The position numbers and the translations under genes were made by a program. A stretch of DNA of 64,000 nucleotides from Pithys albifrons albifrons. Taxonomy: Eukaryota > Chordata > Aves > Passeriformes > Thamnophilidae. How positions within the stretch are numbered: the first letter of the stretch is position 1; each line of letters opens with the position of its first letter. Positions 1 through 11,692 of this stretch are shown one piece after another. The notes beneath the pieces were generated by a model. It worked only from the letters and a program-made list of their open reading frames with translations. It was not told where the DNA came from and ran no database searches. The DNA lies in assembly GCF_047495875.1 (NCBI RefSeq), contig NC_092462.1, positions 29,590,523 to 29,654,522 on the forward strand. Reading direction: 5' to 3'.

Positions 1-3000
1 CAGGTAGCAGGGCTAAGGTTTGCCAGAGTTTGCTTGCAATGAATAATTCAACCAGTCCTGCTGCCCTTAAATTTAGGTAATAGTGTTGCAGTCAAAAGGT
101 TTCCAAGTTTGGCAGCTAATGCTATTGTGGACTAGTCTCCATGTTTGGCCTGGGGCCTGCACTGTTTCATGGCTAACTTTGACTGTGTGTGACAGCATCA
201 CTACAAACTGGTTCCCTTTTCACCTGGCAAATCAGGCACAAAGTCGTTCACCAGCTTGCCAGTACCAGACTTGTAAAGCAGACAATGTTGTTTTAGAGAA
301 GACTGGAAACAGAGCTGGAGGTAGGAGGATGCTGGCTACAGGTTGGCATCTGAAACACCTTTCCAGTGTTCAGCCTGGTGACACTTTCTCTTCCCCATTG
401 CCATGTAGCCATTGGCACTGGTATTTGCTCAGGGCCCACTGAGAATTTAGCTGGCCCCCACCTCTTGGACTCTGAATCATCTCAGGGTCTCTGCAGGTAA
501 CGTTTCCACTCTTTGACTTTCCTGGTGACTACAGGACACCTCCTGTACATGAAGCTATAGGTTTTGTTCCAGTTCATCTTAACCCCAGTACTGGCAGGCT
601 CAATTCTAAAAGGAGTCTTCAGTGAGTGCTAAGGGACTCACAAAACTAGATTACACAAGAAGGACTTCTGAATAAATAGTATTCAAATGTAATTCTAGCA
701 TAAGCTTAAAACCCAGGTGCATTTTGCCAGTGACTAAGCCTTTTCTGCAGTCCATATTCCCATGGATTTGGTGTCCACAAGTACACCCTCTCTCCCAGCT
801 GCTGCCCTGTCTTCTGCAGAGATTGTCAGCTTTGATATGTAGTAATCTCTCAGAGTAATCACATCTCTGAGAACAGATCTCGGTGGTGCTCATCCAGCTT
901 CACTCCAGTTTTTGGATGAGACAGAGTATTCTTCCATGTTCTGGAACTACATATTCTTTGTTCTCAGGGGGGAATTTCTCCTGCTGAGCTCACACCCACG
1001 TGACAGGATCAGAGTAGATGTTGGTTTCCATGTGCTTGGTGTTTGTAGCTTTTCTTCAGAAGCAGTGTCCAGTTTGAGGACCTCCAGAAGAAAGATGTCG
1101 ACAAACTGGAGCAAGTCAGGCAGTGATTATGTGAAAACAGGCCCCAAAAATAATAAGTTGGCAGAAAACCACACTCCTCACTAGTAAGGCATGAACAGTC
1201 CTTGGACAGGGTGGTTTCTGTTATAAATGGTGTACGTGTGATGGACAGACATGCCTTTCTTCTGAGCCATAACTGTAGGGGAGAGGCAGGGTGTGGGGAA
1301 ACAGTGCTGCTCTCATCTTTTACTCAGCATACTTCTGAGCTCTTGACACTGGGGGTGTGTCCTGTCAGGCAGAAAGGTGCTCAGGGAGAGAGAGGACTGA
1401 GGAGAGAGTCAAGGCAGGACATGGAATATAATAGTTTTTCTTAGTGCCTCTACCTGGCCCTTTTTTGTATGTTCAAGGTGACCCCGAGTACCTTTCCAAG
1501 GTCACCCAACAAAGACTCAGAAGTGAAAAGGACCAATGACTTCCAAGTCATGGCCAGTGCTAGTAGCCAATTCTGCAGAAAAAGCAGGAGGGTGCATGTA
1601 GCCATAAGCATTACTTGAGATGCTCAGCCCAATTTTAACTTCTAGCCTTTCCTGAAACTCCTGAAAAGGCAGCAGAGGTTTTTTTTCCTAAAGTTCCTGG
1701 TGCTTTTCTGTTTTCCCAGCCCAAGGTTGTTTTCTAAACTTGCTAATGTTGGATACCACAGGCTCTTCATTTATCTGTGAAACAGAATTCTTGCTTTACT
1801 AATATAGTCTCTTGGTCTCTAGCAAGGAAAATAAAAGAAAGCATTGAAGTTGTGTTTACCCTACACAGTATGCCAGTTTTCAGATATTTGCAGTCCCTGT
1901 GATGTAGCAATTCTGTGAAGCCATTGTGTTCTTGCTTGTTTACTTTATAAGAATCAGCTGAGGATAAATTTGTTTGTTGTGCCTTGCTCAAGATGTCAAA
2001 TAACTGGAAATGTCTCTGGGGTGATGAGGGTCTCACCTTAAGAAAGGTCATTGTATATTCAGATGTCCCTTTTTTCCAGCTCTAACTGGAACAAAATGTC
2101 AGCCAGGGAAGTTCAGACAGTCTTTTGTGGAGAGGCAAGTGCAACCAGCAGTGGGAGATGAAAAGCACTGACATACCTAAGGTCAGCAACCTCCAGAAAA
2201 TAGGTCCCACTGGATGCTTGCACCACTGTAGGCATTTTCACCATGGTTGTCCATTGCTTAAGCCAGCTGCAATAGTTTCTGCTTGTACTGCTGAAAACAC
2301 TCTCTTTAAGGATTGGGCTTTAACAGAAAACAGTATCTGAGAAGGAAGCTTTGAGTTTCAGGACTGTTGAGAAATTAAGGGTCAGTCCCTTGCCCTGTCT
2401 GTTCAGTACTAAGTCTTCTATTCAGAATTTCTTTTCTTGGTGTTGCCACACCAAGGCTGTAGTGCTTTAGATATTTTTGAACACTTTTGAGAGCCTTCTG
2501 CTTGAGAAGGCCTTCCAGTTGCTGGCAAGCTGTGCTTGTGCTGGATTCTGCTTTACCTGGTCAGCTCATTGACAAGTGTTTGACTCCAAGGTGGTCTGTA
2601 TTTAAGTTGTCCACAGAGCAACACAGGAAAGGTCTCTGAGTGGGGAAACACACTGAGGTCCCCTTGCTCAACAGCTCAGAGTTGAGGGTGGAGAGCACTT
2701 ACTGTAACAGAGGCAAGTCCTTGGTTTTACAGCTTGGACACGCTGTCAGCTGCACGTGTAGCTTCTTCTCAGGCGTCTCCTGTGCAATACTTGTGGCGGG
2801 CAGAGGCCTGACCAGAGCAGCCCAGCTGTATCCTGCGTTGCTATGCCTGCCTGTGGAGCTGCTAGCCAGTGTTCAGCTACAGTCGCTGTGAGGATCTGGC
2901 ACTTGGTCACGTCATCTTCGATTTGGCACCAGGACCCTGCCCTCTTCCTGAGAGTGGGCTGAAAACTGCTGTGATGGGCCATCTGGTTGCCAAGTGGTGT

Positions 3001-4490
3001 GGAGCAACGTAAGTATTCTTAATCTCAGTACTTCCAGCCTGGCTTTTCTGCTCTCAGGAGCCAGCAGTAACAGGGAATCTCTCACCATCAGTGGTCCTGC
3101 ACTAAGTCACATGAAGTGTGAAGTCCTTAGAAGAGAATTCCTGCTACTGGTATATTCAATCTTGAGTTTGCTTTGAAGGAGAAATTTCATGGGTGTTTTC
3201 TGCTGCAGCAGACTGAAAACCTATCGCAGCAGTTCCCTCCTTCCTTCAGACTTCTGACCTTTTCAGGAGCAGTGTTTGACAAAGGCAAATCTGACTGAAA
3301 GACTAGAGATATCTTGTCCAACTGTCCTGTGCCTGTCTCACAGCATTTTGGGCTGAGAACCTACCCAGACCTGTGCTTCTGGAGGGAGAAGGGAAGGAGA
3401 GCTAAGCAAAAGCTTGCATGCTTTTCTCTTCTCTCAGTTGGTTGTGTAAGTATCCCTCATGGGAGGCAGTGCCTCTGCGGAAGCAGTGACTGTGGGCTTT
3501 TTTCCTCATTAACTTTGCAAAAGCTGGCCCTGTTCCCATGTTTGTGTGCTGCTGCCACTCTACTAAAGCGCACGAAAGCCAAACATACAGGCACTCAATT
3601 AAACACAGACTGCTGGCTTTTGCTCTTTTGCACGGCAAAGATGTTTTTTGAAGGAAATGTGGTGTGTTCATTAAATAACAGCGAAGATGTCAGACTTCAG
3701 CTAGCTTGGTACTAGTCTATGTAACAACTTTGAGGGCTGAATAATTAAAAAGCATGTGTCTCATTTGGCAGGCACTGGCTGAGAAAGCAACGTGTTTGCA
3801 TGAAAAGGAAGTAGTTTTGCGGCCATTTTTACCATTCCTGAGATCACTGGCTTTCTGCACTCCAGGTTTACAGTCTTTCAGAGTACACAATTCGTGACAA
3901 CACTGTTTTGGATAGCAACAGTTCATATGGCTTCCACTAAGGGAGACTGAACTCTGAGACATCCTATTTTTAAACAAGATTTAGAAACGCAGGGGCAGGG
4001 GGGCAGGGAGTGACACACGGTTTGATTCCCTATATGGAAGATGGTGATATTTTGACTCCAGCACAGGGCTATCAGATGACTTCATGGGGAAAACGCCACA
4101 TCTGGAAACCTTTCCAACAGGCTTAAAACCTGGTGATCATCACCAAAATGTCCACCATGGCATTCATCTCTTATGAATGCCTTTGCTTCACAGCATTCCT
4201 CTGCAGTCACAGTCAGGTCCATCAGCAAGGGATGGGCTGGGCTGGGAGCCCATCACATATCTCTTGCTGCAAAAACAAACCTAGAGAAGCAGCGCCTGGC
4301 CTTAAAGCTCATAGGACTGATCTTTCCTGTTCAGACTGCTCCTCAGTGGTCTTGGGCAGATGTCCAGGCTTTCTTCTTCTCTGTCTCCTGTCTGACTTTC
4401 ATATTCTATGTGCATTCAGCCATTTGTGGAAAAGGCTGCCTGGAGCCATACTAGGGCTTTCTGCCTGACCCCTCAGTCTGGCTACTACTT
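1..4490. other. Intergenic or intronic DNA, nothing recognised
   Basis: I see no convincing coding exon, RNA gene or repeat family in this stretch. The open frames are short, lack recognisable domains and are not flanked by matched splice signals. Base composition is ordinary for bird intergenic DNA. Small single-copy exons or a non-coding RNA cannot be excluded by eye. Confidence 0.5.
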
Positions 4491-4494
4491 CTTA

Positions 4495-5815
4495 TATTTG
4501 ACAAGTCATGGCAGTCAGGGGAAGTCCCAGGTGACCAAAAAAAGGGAAGCATTTTACCCATCTTTAAAAAGGGTAGAAAGGAGGACCCTGTATCGTCTAA
4601 CCTGTCAGCCTCACCTCTGTGCCTGAAAAGATCATGGAACACAGCCTTTTAGAAGCTATGCTAAGGCACATGGAGGACAGGGGACAGCCAGCACAGCTTC
4701 ACTGAGGGCAAGTCCTGTCTGACCAACTTAGTGGCCTTTTATGATGGAGTGACTACATCAGTGGACAAGAGAAGGATCACAGATGTCATTTACCTGGACT
4801 TCTGTAAAGCCTTTGGCATGGTCCTCCACAACATCCTTCTCTCTGAATTGGAGAGAGATGGATTCGATAGGTAAGGAATTGGTTGGATGGTGACATGCAG
4901 AGGGTAGTGGTCAATGTCTCAGAGTCCCGATGGACAACAGTGGCAAGTGGTGTCCCTCAGAGTTTCAAATTGGGACCAGTGTTCTTTAATGACATAAATG
5001 AAGGGATCAAGTTCACGCTTAGCAAGTTTGCAGAAGACACCCAGCTGAGTAGTGCAGTTGACACACTGGAAGGATGGGATGCCATCCAAGGGGACCTGGA
5101 CAAGCTTGAGAGTGGACCCATGGGAACCTCATGAGGTTTAACAAGACCAAGTGCAAGGTGCTGCACCTGGGTCAGGATAACCGCAAGTATCAACAGAGGC
5201 TGGGGATGAACAGATTGAGAGTGGCCCTCCTGAGAAGGGCTTGGGGGTGCTGGTGGATGAGAGGCTGGACATGACCCAGCAATGTGCACTCACAGCCCAG
5301 AAGGCCAATTGTGTCCTGGGCTACATCAAAAGCAGCGTGGCCAGGAGATTGACAGAGGTCATTCTTTACTTCTCTACTCTGGTGAGATCCCACCTGGAGT
5401 GCTGCATCCAGCTCTGGGATCCCCAGCATAGGAAGGACATGGACAAGTTGGAGCAACTCCAGATGAGGGCCACCAAGATGATTAGAGGAATGGAGCACCT
5501 CTCATACAACAGAAGGATTGTTCAGCCTGGAAAAGACTAGACTTCAGAGTGACCTAATTGTTTTCTTCCAGTACCTGAAGGGAGCCTGCAAGAAAGATGA
5601 AGACTATTTACAAAGGCATGCAGTGGCAGGACAAAGGGGAATGGCTTCAATCTGAAAAAGAGTAGGTTTAGATGGGATATTAGGAAAAAATTCTTTACTG
5701 GGAGGGTGGTGAGGAATAGGAACAAGTTGCCCACAGAAGCTGTGGATGCCCCATCCCCGGAAGCGTTCAAGACCAGGCTGAATGGGTCTCTGAGCAACCT
5801 GATCTACGGGGTGGC
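4495..5815 (+). mobile_element. CR1 LINE fragment, decayed reverse transcriptase part
   Basis: This is a 5'- and 3'-truncated copy of the avian CR1 non-LTR retrotransposon in sense orientation. Translated pieces match the CR1 ORF2 reverse transcriptase and its C-terminal part: the stretch around the catalytic motif at about 5,025-5,080, and the '[11 protein letters not shown]', '[13 protein letters not shown]' and '[19 protein letters not shown]' pieces between 5,240 and 5,500. The reading frame is broken by stops and frameshifts, for example after 5,134 and 5,540. The usual FADD catalytic motif reads FAED here, so one catalytic aspartate is replaced. The terminal octamer repeat of CR1 is missing and similarity stops near 5,815. 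The copy is inactive. Family assignment is firm; the exact edges are approximate. Confidence 0.92.
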
Positions 5816-5819
5816 TGAA

Positions 5820-8800
5820 AGGGCAGTCAGTTGGACACCTCTTTTCATGAGGCTTTTGCTGTTTGTCAGAGAGGTGGCTCCTCTGTACCAAGGCCCAGCA
5901 CTTCATGTCCTTGCACGTCTTCACAGGCTGCCATCTCAACCTCATGAACTTCCTGAAGAGAGATGCCATGTTTTCCTTGCCTCTTGGAAAGCCTCACCTT
6001 CCTTGTCTTTTCAGGCTTCTCTCATCTCTGGATCTCAGCACTGGTCGCTGCCTGACTGTCTCGGATAGTGGAAGGTCAGTGAATCTGTGTTCAGCTTACC
6101 TCCATGTTAGACAGTGGTTTCAGTGCTTTAACAGCATCACTAACCTTACATTGTTGGAGGCAGGAGAATGGTGGGCTGGCTGCCTCATGCACCCTGTGTC
6201 TGCAATGGCCTGTGCTCGTTTTATCTCAGAGGGAGAAATAGCTGGCACATGTTCGTGTTAGCCCATGCCATGGAGGCAGAGAGTTGTCTTCTCCTCATCT
6301 CCCTCTGGAAGAAACCAAAGGAATTTGGGATTCACACCAAGGGGGAGGACAGGTATCCTGTGAGTTCTCAGGTGTCTCTGGTGTGAGAGTTAACAGCTGA
6401 GGAAAGAAAATTTGCAGCAACTGGAGAGAATATGACTGCTCTCAGAAGGGGAAAGGTTTAGAGCCAAGAGGCAGTAATAACCCCATCCCCTGTGAGAAGG
6501 AGCAGGCTCAGAGCCTGGCAGAGAGCCTTTCCAGACACCAGGGCCTGAGTTCCAATGGGATTTTAAAATCTCCTAGGCATAGGTCCAACTTCGAAGTCCA
6601 GCTTGGGTTGTTCTGCCAATGCTATGAGTCAAGGAAGCCCTGGACTCCAGTGCAGTACCCACAGAGACATTTTTTCCATGCTAATTCTACTGTTTCATTA
6701 AAAACTCCCTGAACAGCGAGTGCAAGGCCTAAGCTGAGTGCCTGAGTTTGTTTCAGTGGGGAGAAAGCCAAAGCTGTGCCATAGGCAGGCACTGCTCCCT
6801 ACAAACCTTCAGGCCTCTGTCATGGTAAATTCAAACACCCTTGTAGGGAGAGGCTTGCTTGTGCCACAAAAACTACAGGGCTTTCACTCTTTCGTCACCC
6901 CAAACCAGGATGGACAGTCAAAGAGAATGTGAGCTGAGGCTCAGGGGATCCTTTGGGTTGGATTTCTCCACAATTCACCATGCAGTTTTAAAACACTTGA
7001 TGTTTGGCCTTTCAAAAATCTTAGTTTTTCTCTTAACCAAGCCATTCCTTGGCTCAGCCTTTTCTAATTGAAACCTTCGTCCTAAGCAACTTCATGCATG
7101 CTCATGGGGACAATTTTTTGCCTCCAAAAAGGTAAAAACTGACTCCATCAAAACCACAGCTGATTCTGCTATCCTCTGCTTAGGTGACTCTTCATGGCTG
7201 CCTGAGGAAGGGCTTCTTAATCTACTCTACAAGCAACTTTGAGAAAAGTTTGGCTCTCCTCTGGGGTGTTCCCCATGGGCCTTCTGACTTAGTTACATAC
7301 GCTTTACTAAATTAATTTTGATGCAACAGGGTTTGGCTCAGCTAAGCCCAGAGTTACTTTGCTGTTCTATTACAGCTGGTGTGACTGTGAGCTGCTGGCT
7401 GGCTTCTGGTCAGGGTGTGACACATATTTTTCTCCTCCTTCTCTCAGGGGAATCTGATGTGAAGAGCTACTTGCTGGTTGGCTGAGAAATATGCATCTTG
7501 CCTCACCTTGAGGCATCCTCATCTGTGGTTGCTGTTGTGTCTTGGGCAGAGGAGTGACTTCTTGTTCTTCACTCTCCTCTGCTGTGGAGCACTGTGGTGA
7601 AGTAGGATGCCCTTGGTGAGCCTGGGAAACTCTGCTGTCTTTCTGCAGACCTGTGAGGGCATGTAGTGGTAACAGAAAGGGCCTGTCACTGCTATTTCCT
7701 TCAGTCTTGGTCTCCTGTCATTCCCATTCAGTGGTGTTGGGGCACCTCTACCTGCCATCCTGGCCTTGGGGCTCCTTCTCCAGGTGCCTCCCTCCTCACA
7801 GGCACACCCTCTCACCAACCCAGCACTGCTCTCCTGGTGCTTGTGTATTGGAAGTGGCAGGAGGAAAGAGCAAAGCCACAGAGGAGAATCCAGGTGGGGT
7901 TTCTCCACCTTTCCCTATTAGCCTTTTCCAACCTTTCCTAGACTGCCCTTCCTGTCCCTCAGCATGCCTGCCAGTCCCTCCCAATTCATTGGCCTCTTTC
8001 CGTGCCCTCTCCATAAAGATGTTTGGCTGTGTCCCAAGGAACCTGCCCTGTGCAGGGCACCTTGCCTCAGCAGGGTGGACATGTGGAGGGAGTCACCCCT
8101 TAGGCTGTCCCCCCTCTTGCTCTAACACCAGGGCTTGGTTCACGTCTCCCCTTGGCCAGAGAAACCTGACAGTCATGGCGAGCAGGTAGTACTGGAAGCT
8201 GGCCTGGAAGATGGTTCTCGTGCGGGCCTTTGGGCATTTCCCAGGGGCTACCCCATGGAAAGCAAAAGACTGTCTCTCTAAGCAGATGTGTTTGGTCTTG
8301 AAGGCACTCTGGCCACAGGCAAATATTCCTGTGTAACTGTGCCATGTTCTGCTCTATAGCTGCATGCCAAATACTTCTTCGAGTAGATGAACGTAGAGCA
8401 TCATCTTCCTCCCTTTTCTGCTCTCACTGAAACCTGGGAAGAAGGACAATTTGCAAATACTGTGAAATAATTTTAGTTTCTAGTACCACAGTGAAATTAA
8501 GAGATTTGCTTTTACTGCTGTAAAGCAGGAGCCAGTGATGTGGTGGCAGCAAAGAGGGCTTCTCAAATGCTATGGAGGAATGGTTTGTGAGGAATGGTAA
8601 TATATCACCAGAGATCTGTGAGATGTGGCATAGCAGACTGGGTCCCATGGAAAGAAGGCAGTGGTTTATGTGCAAAAGTGAGGGTTGGGTAAAGGAGAGG
8701 TCGAGATGGCACATCTCAGTGGCATATGAGTGCACTCACTTGAAGTAACTTTTTAGGATTTTGAATGTGGCATGAAATAACAATCCAAGTTGCCCTGCAA

Positions 8801-11217
8801 AAATTAAGAAAGTGGTCAGAAAACAGGACAGGGTAAATTCTTGAGTATATTCTCCAGTATATTCTGGAGAAAAAGCATCTGAATCTGCAGTCCTGAGGAT
8901 GGAAGGACTTCCCTGACAGTAGATGCAAGGGACCAGCAGGCAGGATACCAGCCTAACACATTTTGTCCACCAGGGCCAAGATCCACATGCCACAGAGAGA
9001 AGCTGTCTGCTGGATTTGCTGCCTTTGTGTGCTCCCACAGCACCCTACAGGGCGAGCTGCCAGCAGAGCAATGAGAAGAGCAGTTGTCCACAGTGAGCCA
9101 AGGGCTCTTTTAGTCTGCATCTAGCTATGGCTGTTCAGCTAAGTGAGGATTAAGAAGAATGATGTCTGCCCATTGTGGCATTCTCTGCGGTGGTAGGCAA
9201 AAACCAACCACAGGTCATTCATGGAAGTGAGAAACACTCCTGTGGTTCCAAGGTGTTTCCCAAAAGCATCACACAGCAGCAGGATATTCAGTGTAAAGGT
9301 CGAGTAGGTGCAGGTCCACAGAATGAGGGTTACATTTGCCTCTCCATGAAGACACTTTGGGTTGCACATACCACATGATGGCCTCACCTCACAGCCCTGT
9401 GACATGTGGCCTGCAGGTTACATCTTGCCTGTTATTAATAACCCTGCCTTGATGTCTCTCCGTGATACTCTTGCAAACTATTTTTTCTCCTTCAAGACAA
9501 TTACTGGGTGAGAAGGCAGGCCCTTGAGCAGCAAGGCTGTCACGTTTCACACGTCATGGCATTGTTTGGTTTACTGCTCAGCCTGCGTGGTGGCAGCAGC
9601 ACCCACATGCTTGGTACCACTTAGCAGCAAGCATCTTGGGAGACACCCAGGACATGGCTTGCCCCTGACAGAAGTGAGGAGGGTATGATGTGCTCTTTAG
9701 CAGCAGTGGGTTTCCAGAGAGCAACCAAGGCAAGGAGAGGAGACCAGAAGAGGAATGGGACTGTTGAAATGTGGATTACTGTTGGGGAGATTGCCAGGGG
9801 AGTACAGGGCAAGAGGGAGATAGTAGTATGAAAGAGTGGCCTAGGAGAGACAGAGATGACCTGAGTTACTGTCTGGCTAAGAAAGTATTTGTCTTTACCC
9901 TGCCAACCTGTCCCCGCCCTAGTGCCCTTTAAACATTCAATTTCTTTTTAGGTGTGTGCATTTTCAATGCAAACTGTACCAATAGGAAATAGAACCGCCT
10001 CCCTTTCAGCTTGTTCCCTTCCTGCAGAAAGGTAGCAGCGACCTTCTTCCCCCTCCACCTCATCTTTTTGCAGGAGGGCGTAAGCCACATCATGCATGTC
10101 AATTTAAAAGTATAAATAAGACTAAGATATGGAGGAATTATAAAATCTAGGTCTGGCAAAGGATATTGAGTCTGCCCTTGGAAGTAGATTTTACCAGCCT
10201 CCCAGTGATAAGGTGCTGGGCAGAACTCTGTTAATAATTTACACTGTAGACATTAAATAGTGGTATCAGGTTACATTAGAAAGTCGTGTGCTTTTTGTTG
10301 CTAAACTAATGGACTTTGATTCCAGTGCAAACTAAGCATTGCCTTGTCAAATGCCTTGAAACAGAAATAGTTATGGCGATCTCTTCTTTCTGCCAGACCA
10401 ATTTGCTGAAAACCCATGGCTGTCGTGGCAGAGAAAGGCTCTGTCCTTAGCCTCTGCTGGTTAATTTTTTGGCTGCTAGTCAGCATGAGCTGAGTCAGAA
10501 CCTGTGCTGGGCTCTGAAACTCGAGCTTATAATTTCTTTTTCACCTCTTGTTTATAATCAAGTTGCTCAGCTCCAGCCAAGTCATGTTCTACCAATGATG
10601 ACCTTGTGGCTAGACACTGTGGTTTACACGTGCAGAGCTGATACAGGCATTTTAAAAATCACTCAGAATAAAACACCTGCTCCTTTTGCTGGACTGGTTC
10701 TTCCTGGGTTCAGAGGAGTAACAAGCAATAAACCCCTATGAGAGCCACTAACCTCAGCAGATCTGGCTTAGATCTCACACAAACAAATTTAAAACGTAAG
10801 AAAACAGTTTCACAAAGTCATCTTTAAACTGGTAGAAAAGAAATTTAAAATCAGAGAACAGAAAGAGAAGGGAAGGGGAGGCTGTAGAATAAAGATAAAC
10901 TTATTTCCAGTGATTTGCATAGCTTTGAAGGATAAACAATAGATAAAATTCATGTTGACGTTGCAGAAAATAGCATTATTAACTTGCATTGGGTGGGTCA
11001 GAGTTGGTATTGCTGCCTGAAGGTATTGGGAAGAGGCAGGAACTCAGTATGTCTGCTTCAGGTTACACATCAGCATGAGGTCAGCAAGTCTTGGATGAAA
11101 ATGCAGGAAGACTAAAAGTGGCTCATCTCCAAAACGTTTTGTCCTGGATGACTTTCTGTCCTCAAAGAGACTGCCACTAAAAATTATGTTTTAATTTCAG
11201 ACAGTTTGGCCTTGGGG
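5820..11217. other. Intergenic DNA, nothing recognised
   Basis: No coding exon, RNA gene or classified repeat could be supported between the CR1 copy and the solo LTR. Open frames are short and show no domain signature on either strand. Confidence 0.5.
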
Positions 11218-11692
11218 TGTTAAGGAAAGTTCTGAGTCTGACCACTCAGAAGACTCTCTGGCACTCTCACTCCCTAAGCCAGACTGCTGGGACCGAAGCC
11301 CCTTCACAGAAGAAGGCTCCCCATTTATTCACAGCACAGTTACATAGCAACAATCCCATCTGGTGCCTCAAGGAGGACCCACAGCAAAGGAGCCTTGGGC
11401 TTTTATACCCTCCCCACCTCCTGGGCACAAGTCTCACTCTTCCTCCTGAGTCCCCGCTGCTGCCCACCCCCTTCCCCCCTTTCCATGTCCATCCACCTCA
11501 CTGGCATCGCCCCTCTTTGTCTCCTTTGTTATCGAAAAGGTCGGCAATTCTCATCTGCTGTGTCTCTCACTGTCCATTCACCTGGCTGGCCTCACCCATA
11601 ACCTGATTAGCAGTTCACAGCCTCTTGTCTTGGGCTCTCACCCAGAGTTCAATTTCAAGCTGAGCTACCTGGCCCAGATGTATTCCTCAACA
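11218..11692 (-). mobile_element. Solo LTR of an endogenous retrovirus
   Basis: A 475-bp element reads as a retroviral long terminal repeat on the minus strand. It starts with TG and ends with CA, and its ends form a 10-bp inverted repeat with one mismatch (TGTTAAGGAA on the left, TTCCTCAACA on the right). On the minus strand a TATA box (TATAAAA, 11,407-11,401) is followed about 72 bp later by a polyadenylation signal (AATAAA, 11,329-11,324). This is the U3-R-U5 order expected of an LTR. No gag, pol or env remnant or second LTR lies nearby, so it is best read as a solo LTR left by recombination. No clean target-site duplication is visible; the flanks share only an imperfect G-rich tract. I cannot name the family. 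Confidence 0.78.
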
